A stretch of 64,000 nucleotides of DNA from Methanobacterium sp. Maddingley MBC34 (GCA_000309865.1 AMGN01000033.1:1-64000); one strand, 5' to 3'; numbered from the stretch's first letter, positions 1 through 12,473 are shown. Notes: generated by a model not told the origin, from the letters alone. Program-made: numbers and translations.

Positions 1-33
1 AGGTTGTCCTTGACCTTGTCCTAATTGTGCCAC
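1..33 (-). CDS. Start of a probable thermosome (group II chaperonin) subunit, cut by window edge
   Basis: Only the first 11 codons are present, read on the minus strand from a GTG start at position 33 and giving MAQLGQGQGQP. A strong ribosome binding site (AAAGGAGATGAT) lies just upstream of the GTG. Thermosome subunits of Methanobacteriales often begin MAQ-G-QP followed by a VLILPEGT segment, so a thermosome subunit is my best guess, but the diagnostic part lies outside the window. The call rests on the start context and a short glycine/glutamine-rich N-terminus only. Confidence 0.4.
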   Translation of the reverse strand, partial: MAQLGQGQGQP

Positions 34-63
34 ATTATCATCTCCTTTCTTTTCAATTGGTAT

Positions 64-97
<34 letters not shown>

Positions 98-224
98 TGT
101 ATATTATGTTTGCGGTCAAAATCAAAGAATGCAATTTTAAAAACAGCTTAATGGAACTATTAAACGTTATGAACTTAGAATATAGAAATAAAAAAGAAAA
201 AAATTAGGATTTTCAACTGTCTGG

Positions 225-806
225 TTACGTTATGGTGGTACTGTTAAGAATGCTTTGGAATATATTGTTATAAGGTTCAAGCCCACCTCTTGGAGTAGCA
301 AACTGTATGTAATATGCTGTTTTATTGTCTTTAGTGAAGATGTATGTTTTGCAATCAAGTGATTTGCCAGATGATGCTCCAGTACCACCATAAACATATT
401 CAAATCCATTATAACCATTTTTTAGGGTAATGTTGGTTTTGTTGAGATAGTCCCCTGCCTCAGCTGAAATGTAGTATTTATACAAGCGGTCAGCCGCTTC
501 AGAGAGGTTTCCGGCGGTGATATTGCTTTTTCCAATTCCCACATATACCGTGTAATTCTGTATTGAATCCCCCTGCAGTATAATGGTCAACATTTTAAAA
601 CCAGATTGAAATGTGAGATTCTCATCATTCTGAGGTATGGCCTTTTCACTCCAGTTTCCAGGATACTGTAATGAAATACCCTCTTTATCAAAGGTTTTAT
701 AATTTGTAGTGTTGTTTCCACCACTCTGACTGGTACAACCTGACACCAAAACCACTACAGCAATAATTAAAAAAATATAAATTTTTGCATGTTTCAATTT
801 TTTCAC
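225..806 (-). CDS. PsbP-like lipoprotein
   Basis: The 193-aa product starts with a lysine-rich N-terminus, a hydrophobic stretch and a lipobox ending VSGC (Cys about residue 24). It is therefore probably exported and lipid-anchored outside the cell membrane. After an Asn/Thr/Ser-rich linker comes a segment like the archaeal PsbP/DUF1795-type fold: FDKEGISLQYPGNW near residue 39, and a C-terminal YNNIFQSILNS segment. Several N-x-T/S sequons suggest surface glycosylation. The function is unknown. The broken gene at 10479-11012 encodes a related fold. It is a single gene, divergent from the DUF2188 gene across a 590-bp gap. Confidence 0.75.
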   Translation of the reverse strand: MKKLKHAKIYIFLIIAVVVLVSGCTSQSGGNNTTNYKTFDKEGISLQYPGNWSEKAIPQNDENLTFQSGFKMLTIILQGDSIQNYTVYVGIGKSNITAGNLSEAADRLYKYYISAEAGDYLNKTNITLKNGYNGFEYVYGGTGASSGKSLDCKTYIFTKDNKTAYYIQFATPRGGLEPYNNIFQSILNSTTIT

Positions 807-1399
807 CCCTCTTAAATTCTTTAAATTTTTAAATGATTAATAATACTCGTTTATTAATTTCTTTTTTTGATTGCTAAATAATCAAATTTAATTATAACCC
901 CCATTAGATTAAACCACGTCCCACTAATCGATTTATATCCTTTTTTAAATTTTTCCACATCATACTTAGTTTCACAGCATAATAATCATTTTAAATGTTC
1001 GATGTGAATATCTTCACAATCTGTACTGTATTAACCAAATTCATGATCAAAAAAAAGGAAGGCTTGATATTTAAATCATCACAAACAACAGTGTGTGAAA
1101 AAAGTTTTTATAATGGGAACCCCCAGGCATTAGAGAATCATGATCTCTGACTATTCTCAATCAAAATGAAAAAGTATTAATACGACTTTTTTTGAATCTA
1201 TTATTAAATATGACTTTTTAGATTCTATAATAAGGATTCAAGTGGAATTTATAATATGATTCACCTGAGTAAATAATTAGTAGTCAAAACCGGTTTGAAT
1301 AATTCAGTTATTAGCTCCACTCGTTTAAATTAACTATTTAAAGATTATAATACATATCTAAGATGTAGTACTATATAAATGAATTAAAGAGGTAAAAAA
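807..1399. other. Gene-free AT-rich stretch with an imperfect direct repeat
   Basis: No convincing coding frame is visible on either strand. An imperfect direct repeat of about 22 bp (GACTTTTT-GA-TCTAT) occurs near 1174 and again near 1211. A TATA-like ACTATATAAATG lies at about 1370-1381, followed by the ribosome binding site AGAGGT of the next gene. The region probably carries the divergent promoters of the flanking genes. Confidence 0.4.
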
Positions 1400-1618
1400 A
1401 TGGCTGCCAATATCCATGTTATAACTGGTAAAAAAAATGGTTGGGATGTTAAAAGAGATGGGGCTGTAAAAGCTTCTGGACATTTTGATACAAAAGAAGA
1501 AGCAATTGAATTTGCTGAAAAAGAAGGGCAAAGATACAATGTTGAAGTTTTCATCCATAATGAAGATGGAAAAATAGAAAAAAAGGAAAGCTTCGGTAAA
1601 AACCTTTACCCAGGTTAA
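1400..1618 (+). CDS. DUF2188 small protein
   Basis: This 72-aa acidic/basic protein matches the DUF2188 pattern: an N-terminal strand (IHVITGKKNGWDVKRDG), a helix with KASGHFDTKEEAIEFA, and a closing strand ending in a Gly-rich tail. DUF2188 proteins are small and uncharacterised, and some are stress-associated. The start is supported by AGAGGT eight bases upstream of the ATG. The stop is followed by a run of eight T, a plausible archaeal terminator. The function is unknown. Confidence 0.75.
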   Translation: MAANIHVITGKKNGWDVKRDGAVKASGHFDTKEEAIEFAEKEGQRYNVEVFIHNEDGKIEKKESFGKNLYPG

Positions 1619-1765
1619 ATAAAGTTTTTTTTGTTTATTTTTTCCAGGGGTTCCTTTTTTCTTAATAAATCTTTAATAAATCCAATTTCTCTAAATTATT
1701 TTTCTTAAAATATTAATGAATTTAACATCCCCATTATGACCTAATTTTATCCAGTTATCAAAGAA

Positions 1766-2317
1766 TTACACTTCCACACTGTACTTAAATTCCCATATGA
1801 ACTTACCAGTATGCTCACATCCAGCTAAATGTTCCATTTCATGGGAAACTCCGTAAGCAGCAGATCCAGAAAAATTTAGAGGGCCTGGGATCCTTTTAAG
1901 ACTTATTTCCATGATTTTGGGGTTTAGTTCTGCCTGTATAATATCTTCAGCATCGAGTTTAACCCGGAAAGGTCTTTCCACCAGTTCACGTTCATTTTTA
2001 CTACCACACTTCTCCAGACGCAGCACCTTGCCCTCAGTGGAGATTAAACTGGGATTTACAAATAGGGTAACCCGTTCCAGAGTGTAACCTTCACCTTCAT
2101 CATTATTATAACGTGTTATTTTCTCCTTCACAGCCATGGCTTCCAGATCACTGGTTTTAAAACTCCAATCCCCACCGAATTTAAGGGAAAATAATACTGG
2201 TATGAAAGCATCCGGTTTAATCTGGAGATCATTTATTGCTTTATTCTCAGCGAAATTGAAAGAAAGCTGTTTTTTGAGTTTATCATAATCCAACTTATCA
2301 TAATCTGAAGATTCCAT
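1766..2317 (-). CDS. Peptide-deformylase-like protein
   Basis: The 183-aa product carries two of the three peptide deformylase signatures. A motif-2-like LEKCGS (canonical EGCLS, with the metal-binding Cys) lies at about residues 101-106 and is followed by the usual RP-F-V-strand. Motif 3, HEMEHLAG, lies at about residues 158-165 and supplies two metal-binding His and the catalytic Glu. The first motif (GxGxAAxQ, substrate pocket) is not recognisable. It is probably a metallohydrolase-like relative. Archaea start proteins with unformylated methionine, so the classic deformylase role is unlikely. It stands alone, upstream of cpgS on the same strand after a 200-bp gap. Confidence 0.65.
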   Translation of the reverse strand: MESSDYDKLDYDKLKKQLSFNFAENKAINDLQIKPDAFIPVLFSLKFGGDWSFKTSDLEAMAVKEKITRYNNDEGEGYTLERVTLFVNPSLISTEGKVLRLEKCGSKNERELVERPFRVKLDAEDIIQAELNPKIMEISLKRIPGPLNFSGSAAYGVSHEMEHLAGCEHTGKFIWEFKYSVEV

Positions 2318-2528
2318 ATAATCACCATTTCAATTATTTTAAAAAAAATACCTCAAATGATTGGTAGATTGAATTAATGATAATAATTATAATTGACATT
2401 TAATTTATGTAATTGGATTAAGTGCCTATTTAAAAAAAATGAATGGTTAAAAACAGAGAACATCTGTTTTTAGTTCTATATGTAAATAATTTCATATGAA
2501 ATAAAAATCCTGATTTTTTCTCACCTTT

Positions 2529-3905
<1,377 letters not shown>

Positions 3906-3931
3906 CTATTATCACCAGCCAGGGGTTCCTA

Positions 3932-4279
<348 letters not shown>

Positions 4280-4513
4280 TGAGTAATTTAGATTCGATTA
4301 ATATGCATATATAAGTTTTTACCAAAAGCTATACCCAGAAAAACCATAAGCATAAGGTATAAAGTATTAAAGTGCTGGGCATAGTGGGTAAATTATAGTT
4401 TACCTATGATTACAAATAAAGGTTTTGACTGATCTATTAAACAATACTATTCATTCACAATAACTCCTATTACCCCTTTATAATTAATTAATAAATTGAT
4501 ATCTGGTTAAAAA

Positions 4514-5791
4514 ATGAAAACCATAAAAATTGAAGATGGAAACATAAGAGAACTCCTGGGAAGGTCACAGATAGACGCTGATTCTGTTATGAGGATTGTA
4601 AATAACATTGTTAGCGATGTTAAAAACAATGGAGACGAATCACTCCGTCAGTATACTAAACAGTTTGATGGGGTTGACTTAAAGGATTTTCTAATTAAAG
4701 AAGAAGACCTAAAAGAGAGTCTCAGTAAAATTGAAGATGACCTGGTTCGCAGTCTTAAACAGGCCGCATCTAATATCCGTAAATTCCACCAGGCCCAGCT
4801 ACCCCATGAGTGGTCCATGGAAGTGGATGAAGGTATAACTGCGGGTCAGATTGTCCGACCTCTGGAGAGGGTGGGGTGTTACATACCTGGAGGGAGAGCT
4901 GTTTATCCTTCAAGCATTCTCATGACAGTCATTCCAGCTAAAGTCGCAGGAGTGAGTGAAATTATCTGTTGCACTCCGCCCGGTCCAGATGGAAAGGTGG
5001 AAGATATTGTTCTTACCGCAGCGTACCTTGCTGGTGCAGATAAAGTTTACAGGGTGGGAGGTGCCCAAGCCATTGCAGCAATGGCCTACGGAACCCAAAC
5101 CATACCTGCTGTGGATAAGATCGTAGGACCCGGTAACATATTCGTTACTGCAGCTAAAAAGATGGTCTACGGTCAGGTGGATATTGATTTCCCTGCTGGA
5201 CCCTCTGAGGTACTTATAATAGCTGATGAAACCGGTAATCCTGATTACATAACACTGGATCTTCTAGCACAGGCTGAGCACGACCCCCAGGCTGCATCAG
5301 TACTGGTGACCACATCCCCTGAACTGGCCAGCTCAGTGAATGAGAAACTGCAGCAAGAATTGCCCCTGATGAAACGGAAAGAGATCATTGCAGAGTCACT
5401 TGAGGAAAATGGAATGATCATCGTGGTGGATACACTGGATGAAGCTGTCTGGTTTTCCAATGAATACGCACCTGAACACCTGATGATCATGACACGTGAT
5501 CCAGAGGAACTGGTTAAGGATATTAAAAATGCAGGTAGCATATTCCTTGGAAATTTAACACCAGTGGCAGCCGGTGATTATGGCTCAGGTACCAACCATG
5601 TCTTACCCACATCATTCTGTGCCCGTATGTACTCTGGACTCTCCACAGAGTCCTTCCTGAAAAAACCAACAGTTCAACGGTTATCCCGGACGGGTTTGAA
5701 CAATCTCAAAAGTGTAGTCATCCCTTTAGCAGAATATGAAGGTTTATATGCTCATGCGGAGTCATTTAAAAAGCGTCTTGATGAGGACTAA
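4514..5791 (+). CDS. hisD: Histidinol dehydrogenase
   Basis: The 425-aa product is a full-length histidinol dehydrogenase. It catalyses the last two steps of histidine synthesis, NAD-dependent oxidation of histidinol to histidine, at a zinc site. Typical segments are YIPGGRAVYPSSILMTVIPA, VGGAQAIAAMAYGT, DKIVGPGN, DFPAGPSEVL, LLAQAEHDP, EYAPEHL, GDYGSGTNHVLPT and the C-terminal HAESF. All are in the usual order without gaps. It is a single gene, not in a his operon, as is common in methanogens. A divergent promoter region separates it from the UPF0058-cpgS pair. Confidence 0.95.
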   Translation: MKTIKIEDGNIRELLGRSQIDADSVMRIVNNIVSDVKNNGDESLRQYTKQFDGVDLKDFLIKEEDLKESLSKIEDDLVRSLKQAASNIRKFHQAQLPHEWSMEVDEGITAGQIVRPLERVGCYIPGGRAVYPSSILMTVIPAKVAGVSEIICCTPPGPDGKVEDIVLTAAYLAGADKVYRVGGAQAIAAMAYGTQTIPAVDKIVGPGNIFVTAAKKMVYGQVDIDFPAGPSEVLIIADETGNPDYITLDLLAQAEHDPQAASVLVTTSPELASSVNEKLQQELPLMKRKEIIAESLEENGMIIVVDTLDEAVWFSNEYAPEHLMIMTRDPEELVKDIKNAGSIFLGNLTPVAAGDYGSGTNHVLPTSFCARMYSGLSTESFLKKPTVQRLSRTGLNNLKSVVIPLAEYEGLYAHAESFKKRLDED

Positions 5792-6079
5792 GTGCAGGTC
5801 TTTTTATTAGGAGTGGTTTTTAGATCTAATCGGGTTGATATTAAATCTGGATTGATTAAAATCAATCTGGATCCTGAATCCATGGCTAAATTAATATATA
5901 ATATAATACCCCAATGATATTAGAGAAGTAAATAATTAGATTGAATAAATAATATTATATTATACATATTTTAAAGATATAAATCTAAATTTAAGCTTAA
6001 AAGCTTTTTTTATAGATTCATATTATAAATCTGCATCTTTATCAATTTGTATGTTAATAAAATAAGGATTAATCTAAAG

Positions 6080-6153
6080 AAGGATATATAATTCCCAAAA
6101 ATAAGGAATAATCCTCCTAAAATGGAATAATCCTTCCAAAAGGAATAAATCTT
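6080..6153 (+). promoter_or_regulatory. aspS leader with TATA box and repeated GGAATAATCC boxes
   Basis: Between hisD and aspS lie 389 gene-free bases. A TATA-like GGATATATAAT at about 6081-6091 is followed by GGAATAATCCTCC (6105-6117), GGAATAATCCTTCC (6124-6137) and a partial copy GGAATAAATCTT (6142-6153). The ribosome binding site GAGGTGA comes after them. The boxes fall around the predicted transcript start, where an archaeal repressor could bind. The rest of the gap is AT-rich with no visible gene. Confidence 0.4.
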
Positions 6154-6180
6154 ACATTATAATAATCGAGGTGAATTAAA

Positions 6181-7500
<1,320 letters not shown>

Positions 7501-7665
7501 AACAACCTTTTTTTAGAAAAGGGTCGTTTTATCAGTAAATCTTTTTAAATTTCTTTTTTGATTCATTCACTTTTTTTAAATTTTTATATATTTAATAGCC
7601 ATAATTCAAGGGAAGGCATAATTCAAGGGAATATTAAAAGATACACAATCCAGAGGAATTTAATT

Positions 7666-8919
7666 ATGAAAATATATGACATAGCTGTGGTTGGAGCCGG
7701 GCCTGCAGGTTGCATGGCGGCAATTAGAGGGGCTCAACTTGGTCAAAAGGTAATCCTCCTTGAAAAAAATGATAAAATTGGCCGTAAGCTCCTTTTAACC
7801 GGTAGTGGCCGATGTAACCTTACTAACACTGCCTCACTTGACACGTTCTTGGAAAAATTTGGTAGGAGAGGTTCATTTTACAGGAGTGTTTTCAGTGAAT
7901 TTTCCAACCATGATCTCATGAATTTTTTCAAAAAGCACCACCTGGAATTGAAAGAAGAAGAAAACGGACGTATTTTTCCAGTTACAGAAAAAGCAGAATC
8001 TGTGGTAAATGTTTTAAAAGATGTTTTAGCTGAATACAAGGTGAAAATTGTCTATAACTATCGTATGAAACATCTTCATAAGATGTCAAATATTTTCAAG
8101 CTGTCTTCAACGGAAAATGAGATGATTACTGCACATAATGTTATCCTGGCCACTGGTGGGGTGACCTATGGATTTACCGGCTCTACAGGTGATGGTTATG
8201 CTGCTTGTGAATTACTGGGACATCATATTACCGAACTCAAACCAGGATGTGTTCCACTGAGGGTTCGTGAAAAATGGGTTCACCAATTGAAGGGGGTTAC
8301 TCTGGAGGATGTGGGGCTCAGAATAGGGTATGGTGGAAAAAGAATATCTTTACCCGATGGAAACCTTCTTCTAACACATTTTGGTATTTCAGGACCAGTT
8401 ATTATTGATATGAGTCAGATGATTGTTGATACCATGGATAAACATGGTGATCTGAAGCTTTACATTGATTTCAAACCAGATATCAATCAGGAGGCCCTGG
8501 GTGCCCAGTTGATGGAAGACTTCCAGAATAACAGTAAAAAGACATTGAAAAACTATTTAAAGTACCATCTTCCCAACAGCACCATTGAACCTGTTTTAAA
8601 GACTGTATCACTTGATCCTCACAAGAAGTTAAACCAGATCACCAAAAAAGACAGATTGATTTTACAGGAAATATTAAAAGCCATCCCAATAACAATTACT
8701 GGACATCTTCCCATGGATAAAGCCATGCTGACCTGTGGTGGTGTATCTAAAAAGGAAATCAATCCTCAAACTATGGAATCAAAGTTAGTAAATGGATTGT
8801 ACTTTGCAGGAGAAATGATTTCAGGATGCGCCCCCAGCGGAGGTTATAACCTGCAACAGGCGTTTTCAACGGGTTTTAGTGCAGGAAGTAGTGCTGCGGG
8901 TAATTCATTTTCACCATAA
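7666..8919 (+). CDS. FAD-dependent oxidoreductase, HI0933/BaiN-like flavoprotein
   Basis: The N-terminal Rossmann motif VVGAGPAGCMAAIRGA binds FAD. It is followed by LLEKNDKIGRKLLLTGSGRCNLTN, split here into the family segments EKNDKIGRK and GSGRCN. The middle has ATGGVTYG-TGSTGDGY, and the end has AGEMISGCAPSGGYNLQQAFSTG. This is the HI0933 (YhiN/BaiN-like) family of about 400 aa. I chose the ATG at 7666, preceded by GAGGA, rather than an in-frame start 36 codons upstream, because the conserved domain begins right there. The substrate is unknown. It is monocistronic and ends at a strong hairpin. Confidence 0.85.
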   Translation: MKIYDIAVVGAGPAGCMAAIRGAQLGQKVILLEKNDKIGRKLLLTGSGRCNLTNTASLDTFLEKFGRRGSFYRSVFSEFSNHDLMNFFKKHHLELKEEENGRIFPVTEKAESVVNVLKDVLAEYKVKIVYNYRMKHLHKMSNIFKLSSTENEMITAHNVILATGGVTYGFTGSTGDGYAACELLGHHITELKPGCVPLRVREKWVHQLKGVTLEDVGLRIGYGGKRISLPDGNLLLTHFGISGPVIIDMSQMIVDTMDKHGDLKLYIDFKPDINQEALGAQLMEDFQNNSKKTLKNYLKYHLPNSTIEPVLKTVSLDPHKKLNQITKKDRLILQEILKAIPITITGHLPMDKAMLTCGGVSKKEINPQTMESKLVNGLYFAGEMISGCAPSGGYNLQQAFSTGFSAGSSAAGNSFSP

Positions 8920-9000
8920 AAAGTAGCGAAATATGAATTAAACTGTTAAATGAAGAACTGATAATAAAAATTTAAAGAATAAAAAAATAATATTTTAAAT

Positions 9001-9041
9001 CAATATAACAGAAAGGGTAGAAACCCTTTTTTATTATATTG
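9001..9041. terminator. Bidirectional hairpin terminator between convergent genes
   Basis: An inner 7-bp stem AAAGGGT/ACCCTTT with loop AGAA (9012-9029) is followed by a T run. An outer pair CAATATAA/TTATATTG (9001-9008 and 9034-9041) extends it. It lies between the convergent flavoprotein gene and the coiled-coil membrane protein gene. Confidence 0.6.
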
Positions 9042-9067
9042 TTATATGGATGTTTAAGCACATTAAT

Positions 9068-9691
9068 TTATTTCTTTTCACCTATGGTTTTAATGTACTC
9101 CTCCAGTGGTCTGGTGGCAAAGTAAAGCACGATTACCGCTCCAATTAACCAGGTGAAGTTAGTAACAATGGTTTGTGCTGAATTGCCTCCTGGGAAAATC
9201 ACCAGTCCAAATGCCATTAAAGGAACAAATGCCAGGTAAACCGTTATGAGGGATACAGTTATGGCCTTTCTGATTTCACCGGTGTTAAAGGGCGATGTTC
9301 CAGACATGTAATTTACAATGAGCATTACTCCCAAGAAAGTGACCAATCCCAAAGAGACAAAAATCCACTGTAAGGGTATTGCCAGAAGATTGATTATAGC
9401 TGGTATAACCACCAGATCCAGAACCCCTAAAATACCGATCATCTTCAGGGCACTTTTCCAGCTTTTCTCCTTAGAATGCCTGACCTTACGCAGGAGGTTG
9501 TCCCTTTCTTTAGTGGCCTTTATCCTTTCTTTATCCATCCATTCAATCTTACTCTCAAGTTCACCATTGATGGATTCTAATTTTTCAATTTTCAGGAGAT
9601 TTAAATTGTTGATCTCATTTTCAAGATCAATACGTTGTTGATTTAATTCATCAACCGTCTTTTCCAATTGTTTTTCTTCTTCTGCAGCCAT
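9068..9691 (-). CDS. Coiled-coil membrane protein, unknown function
   Basis: Starting at the ATG at 9691 (MAAEEEKQLEK, preceded by GGTGGGGGA), the product is 207 aa. Residues 5-85 are a charged coiled coil rich in Glu, Lys and Leu. Then follow about four hydrophobic segments (near 90-145, 160-180 and 183-203), so the coiled coil probably faces the cytoplasm from the cell membrane. No enzyme motif is visible and I do not recognise the family. It is a single gene, convergent with the flavoprotein gene. Confidence 0.65.
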   Translation of the reverse strand: MAAEEEKQLEKTVDELNQQRIDLENEINNLNLLKIEKLESINGELESKIEWMDKERIKATKERDNLLRKVRHSKEKSWKSALKMIGILGVLDLVVIPAIINLLAIPLQWIFVSLGLVTFLGVMLIVNYMSGTSPFNTGEIRKAITVSLITVYLAFVPLMAFGLVIFPGGNSAQTIVTNFTWLIGAVIVLYFATRPLEEYIKTIGEKK

Positions 9692-9730
9692 GATAAATCC
9701 CCCACCTGAGGAAATTAGTTTAAAGTGCAA

Positions 9731-10478
9731 ATAGAGTCAACACTAATATTATTCTATTATAGTTATGGGCATATATTAATTTTTAGATGGAATCTGACTT
9801 TTTTTTGTTCAGAGAGCGTATTGTAAATATTATTACATAATAATATAACAATTGTTTTATTAAGCTTGTAAATGGCTAATTGTTTACAAAAAAGAAGGTA
9901 AAAATGGAGAATGATTGATTAATATGAGAAAAGTATTTTTCAACAAAAAATTTACTATTTTTTTACATCACCCAATAACATTCCTGTAACCCAATAACAT
10001 TCCTGTAATATTCTTCTTCCTATTCAGTTGTACATCATAACTTTTGATTATAAAAAATATCAAAACAAAAAGCTTTTTCTATGATAGGATTAGTGTTATT
10101 AATACTAATGTGGATGTTAGTTTATCCTCAAATGCATGAAAGCACCATATATATTAACATCTATTATTCTAAGCAGTCTCTGTTTCATAACATTCTTATA
10201 TCTCTTTCCTAAAACATGGCTAAAATCTCCAGATGAAAAAGACTCTGAAAAAAATATATTATGACAATGCATTTGGAAGGTATTTAATATATGAATAATT
10301 TAACTAATAGTGGGAAGAATGGAGTAGGGGACTTTTGAAACTGTTTTTTTCTAAACATATCTCTCTAATAATGTATAGGATTTGGTCGTCCCTGACATAA
10401 AAATATGGGAAAGATTTAACGGAAAATTGCCCCCGCAATAACCCATTAGCCAACTCTTACCTTTAATCAATAATTGGA
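9731..10478. other. Gene-poor stretch with a 19-bp tandem repeat and tiny frames
   Basis: No convincing gene is seen. A perfect tandem repeat of CCCAATAACATTCCTGTAA occupies 9971-9989 and 9990-10008. Two overlapping small frames with hydrophobic starts lie at 10081-10212 (43 aa) and 10136-10264 (42 aa). Neither has a ribosome binding site, so I do not call them. The stretch adjoins a broken gene and looks like decaying accessory DNA. Confidence 0.4.
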
Positions 10479-11012
10479 ATGTTTAATTTGAAAAATAGCA
10501 TATTATTAAAGATAGGATTAATAGTGCTAATATTAATCATTTTAGCGTACGCATACATTTCTTTGACATAAAATAAAAAATTTACTGACAGTGCCATAAG
10601 CTTTGATTATCCTTGTTTTTTTATCCCTCAACATGGTGAATCAACTGGTTCAACAATGCAAAAAGTGGCTTATTTTACCAGTGGCGATCCATTTAATTCT
10701 CAAAACATCTTAGTGACCAAGAATAAAACAGCTATCTCAGCTTCAAAATTAAGAGATGATGCTGTTTTAACAAGTCAAAATAGATCAGACTGCAAAATAC
10801 TGTCTAAATCAACTGTTACTAATCTTAATGGCATTATTCTTGAAACAATTGTAATAACCGTAGTTGTTAATGGGAAACCTTCAATAAACTATTTGATGTC
10901 ATTTAAAATCAATGACACAGTCTACGCTATTGGAGTTTATGGACCGGAATCAAACGGTAAAAAAATCTCAAACACCGCTAACAGCATTTCCAAATCATTA
11001 AATATAACTTAA
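10479..11012 (+). pseudogene. Broken PsbP-like exported protein gene (in-frame stop)
   Basis: Read from the ATG at 10479, the frame gives MFNLKNSILLKIGL, a single hydrophobic N-terminal segment, then hits TAA at codon 31 (10569-10571). It then continues in the same frame without another stop to 11010. The part after the stop contains SAISFDYP, the counterpart of the ISLQYP motif in the lipoprotein at 225-806, and ends TANSISKSLNIT, like its QSILNST end. A shortened product could start at the ATG at 10656 but would lack its export signal. A single point mutation or sequencing error would explain it. Confidence 0.6.
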
Positions 11013-11140
11013 ATAGGGAAATAATTAATAATAGCCATAAAACCTGCAATCATGGATATAACCTATAATAAAGGAATTATTTAAAGTTGAAGAAATCAAT
11101 AAAGAACAATATGAATTTTTGAAAAGTAGATTGGATAATC

Positions 11141-11293
11141 ATGTTCATTATACATGAAGAATATCGTGTGGAATCTGAAACCAAATATGATGAACCTTCT
11201 GAAACTTTGCTAATGGGGATTACTGTCATTATTCCAGATCGTCTCCTCCCTAACGATGCGAAAAATAGTGGTCTTTTATTTGTAGATCAATAA
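11141..11293 (+). other. Small open frame or gene remnant, 50 aa
   Basis: An ATG frame of 50 codons (MFIIHEEYRVESETKYDEPS...) ends in TAA at 11291. Just upstream, an overlapping frame reads IKELFKVEEINKEQYEFLKS without a start codon. Both look protein-like but have no ribosome binding site, so this is more likely the remnant of a larger frameshifted gene than an active one. Confidence 0.25.
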
Positions 11294-11355
11294 ATGGATT
11301 TCCAGAATTCTATGAAAATGAAAAGAAGGTAGTTAAAAAATAAGTGGATTTTTTC

Positions 11356-11709
11356 CTATTTTTTCTTGGATTTTTTCATTTTTTCAATAGATTTGATTGC
11401 TTCAGCTTTTTTTTCAGGATCTTTAAATGTAGGTCTTTCAATAGGTCCTGTAATATCTTCAAATTCTTTTATCCTTTTCCCTAACCACATATATAATTCT
11501 TTAGCAGATGTATGTGACATAATTACTTCATAATCTGCTACTTTAGCCACTCTAAAATCTTCATCGGGTTTATCGATTGGCAGGATAGCCTCATTAAAAA
11601 AAGCTATTCTCATGTCATGTGCAGTGAATCCTCCAAACGCTCCCGTAACATAAATTTGTTTAATTTCAGAATTTATTATAATTGGAACTTCATCTTTTTC
11701 TGCAGCCAT
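11356..11709 (-). CDS. DUF3467-like protein
   Basis: The 117-aa product (start ATG at 11709, preceded by AGAGGGA) resembles the DUF3467 pattern: an N-terminal IYVTGAFGGFTAHDMRIAFF strand-helix, then YEVIMSHTSAKELYMWLGKRIKEFE. It ends in a lysine-rich tail. The function is unknown. It lies directly after the helix-turn-helix gene on the same strand with a start that overlaps or abuts its end, so the two are probably co-transcribed and functionally linked. Confidence 0.6.
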   Translation of the reverse strand: MAAEKDEVPIIINSEIKQIYVTGAFGGFTAHDMRIAFFNEAILPIDKPDEDFRVAKVADYEVIMSHTSAKELYMWLGKRIKEFEDITGPIERPTFKDPEKKAEAIKSIEKMKKSKKK

Positions 11710-11737
11710 TTTTTTTCCCTCTGAAATTATTGATATT

Positions 11738-12334
11738 TTAAGCAATTATTTCACGATCTTCACTGTTAATTAATTTATCAGATTCACTTAAAGGAGAAGT
11801 TGATGAAAGTCCAAATAGTAATTCCTCTCGATACAATACTTGTGAACTATCTGATGGGTTGAAAATTTCTATTAACATAGTTTCTTCAGGTAAGGCATCA
11901 TAAGTACTACTGATTAAAGAATGTTTAGTATGGTTTTCTTGGCGTTCAAGAATTTCTTCATCGATTATTTCATCAACCATATTAAAGATTTCTTCTAATT
12001 CCTCTTCGTCAATTTCTTCATCAGCGGTTTCCTCTGCTTCATAAATTTCCGTTTGTTTATTGATTTCAATTTCAGCTAATCTTAACTGAAATGTATTTAA
12101 GGCTTTAATGGCTGGTGATTCTGTATTTACTTTATATAACTGTGTTTGTCCGTATTTATTTCCATGTTTAATTAAATCGTATTCTTCAAGTTTTTCAAAA
12201 AAATTGTATAAAGTACTTCTTGATATTTTGGAAGACTCTGCAATGTCTGTTTTTGAAAATTCAGAGTAAGGATTGGAAATTAAGAGATCAATAACCCTGA
12301 TTCTGGGATAATTCCCAAAGAATTCTATAAACAT
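11738..12334 (-). CDS. Winged helix-turn-helix transcriptional regulator
   Basis: The N-terminal 75 residues form a winged helix typical of archaeal regulators: RIRVIDLLISNPYSEFSKTDIAE followed by SKISRSTLYNFFEKLEEYDLIK. The middle is a very acidic Glu-rich stretch (about residues 100-135) and the C-terminus is unlike known sensor domains. GGAGGGAT precedes either a GTG at 12340 or the ATG at 12334, and I prefer the ATG. It is followed by a DUF3467-like gene in the same operon and probably regulates it. Confidence 0.65.
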   Translation of the reverse strand: MFIEFFGNYPRIRVIDLLISNPYSEFSKTDIAESSKISRSTLYNFFEKLEEYDLIKHGNKYGQTQLYKVNTESPAIKALNTFQLRLAEIEINKQTEIYEAEETADEEIDEEELEEIFNMVDEIIDEEILERQENHTKHSLISSTYDALPEETMLIEIFNPSDSSQVLYREELLFGLSSTSPLSESDKLINSEDREIIA

Positions 12335-12473
12335 TTTCACATCCCTCCTTTGATCCCATGCTTGTTCAATAATTAGACGCTCACTGTATTTATAATTAAC
12401 TTACTTTTGTATTGTGAAGAAATAGTATTATTATAGACAAATTAATTAATAATGATAGAATATATTTATTTTT

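Noticed and set aside
9971..10008. Two-unit 19-bp tandem repeat as a CRISPR-like array
   Set aside because: The units abut with no spacer and occur only twice, so this is a simple duplication.
10081..10264. Two overlapping small frames with hydrophobic N-termini
   Set aside because: Both lack ribosome binding sites and overlap each other in different frames. An AT-rich sequence easily gives hydrophobic frames.
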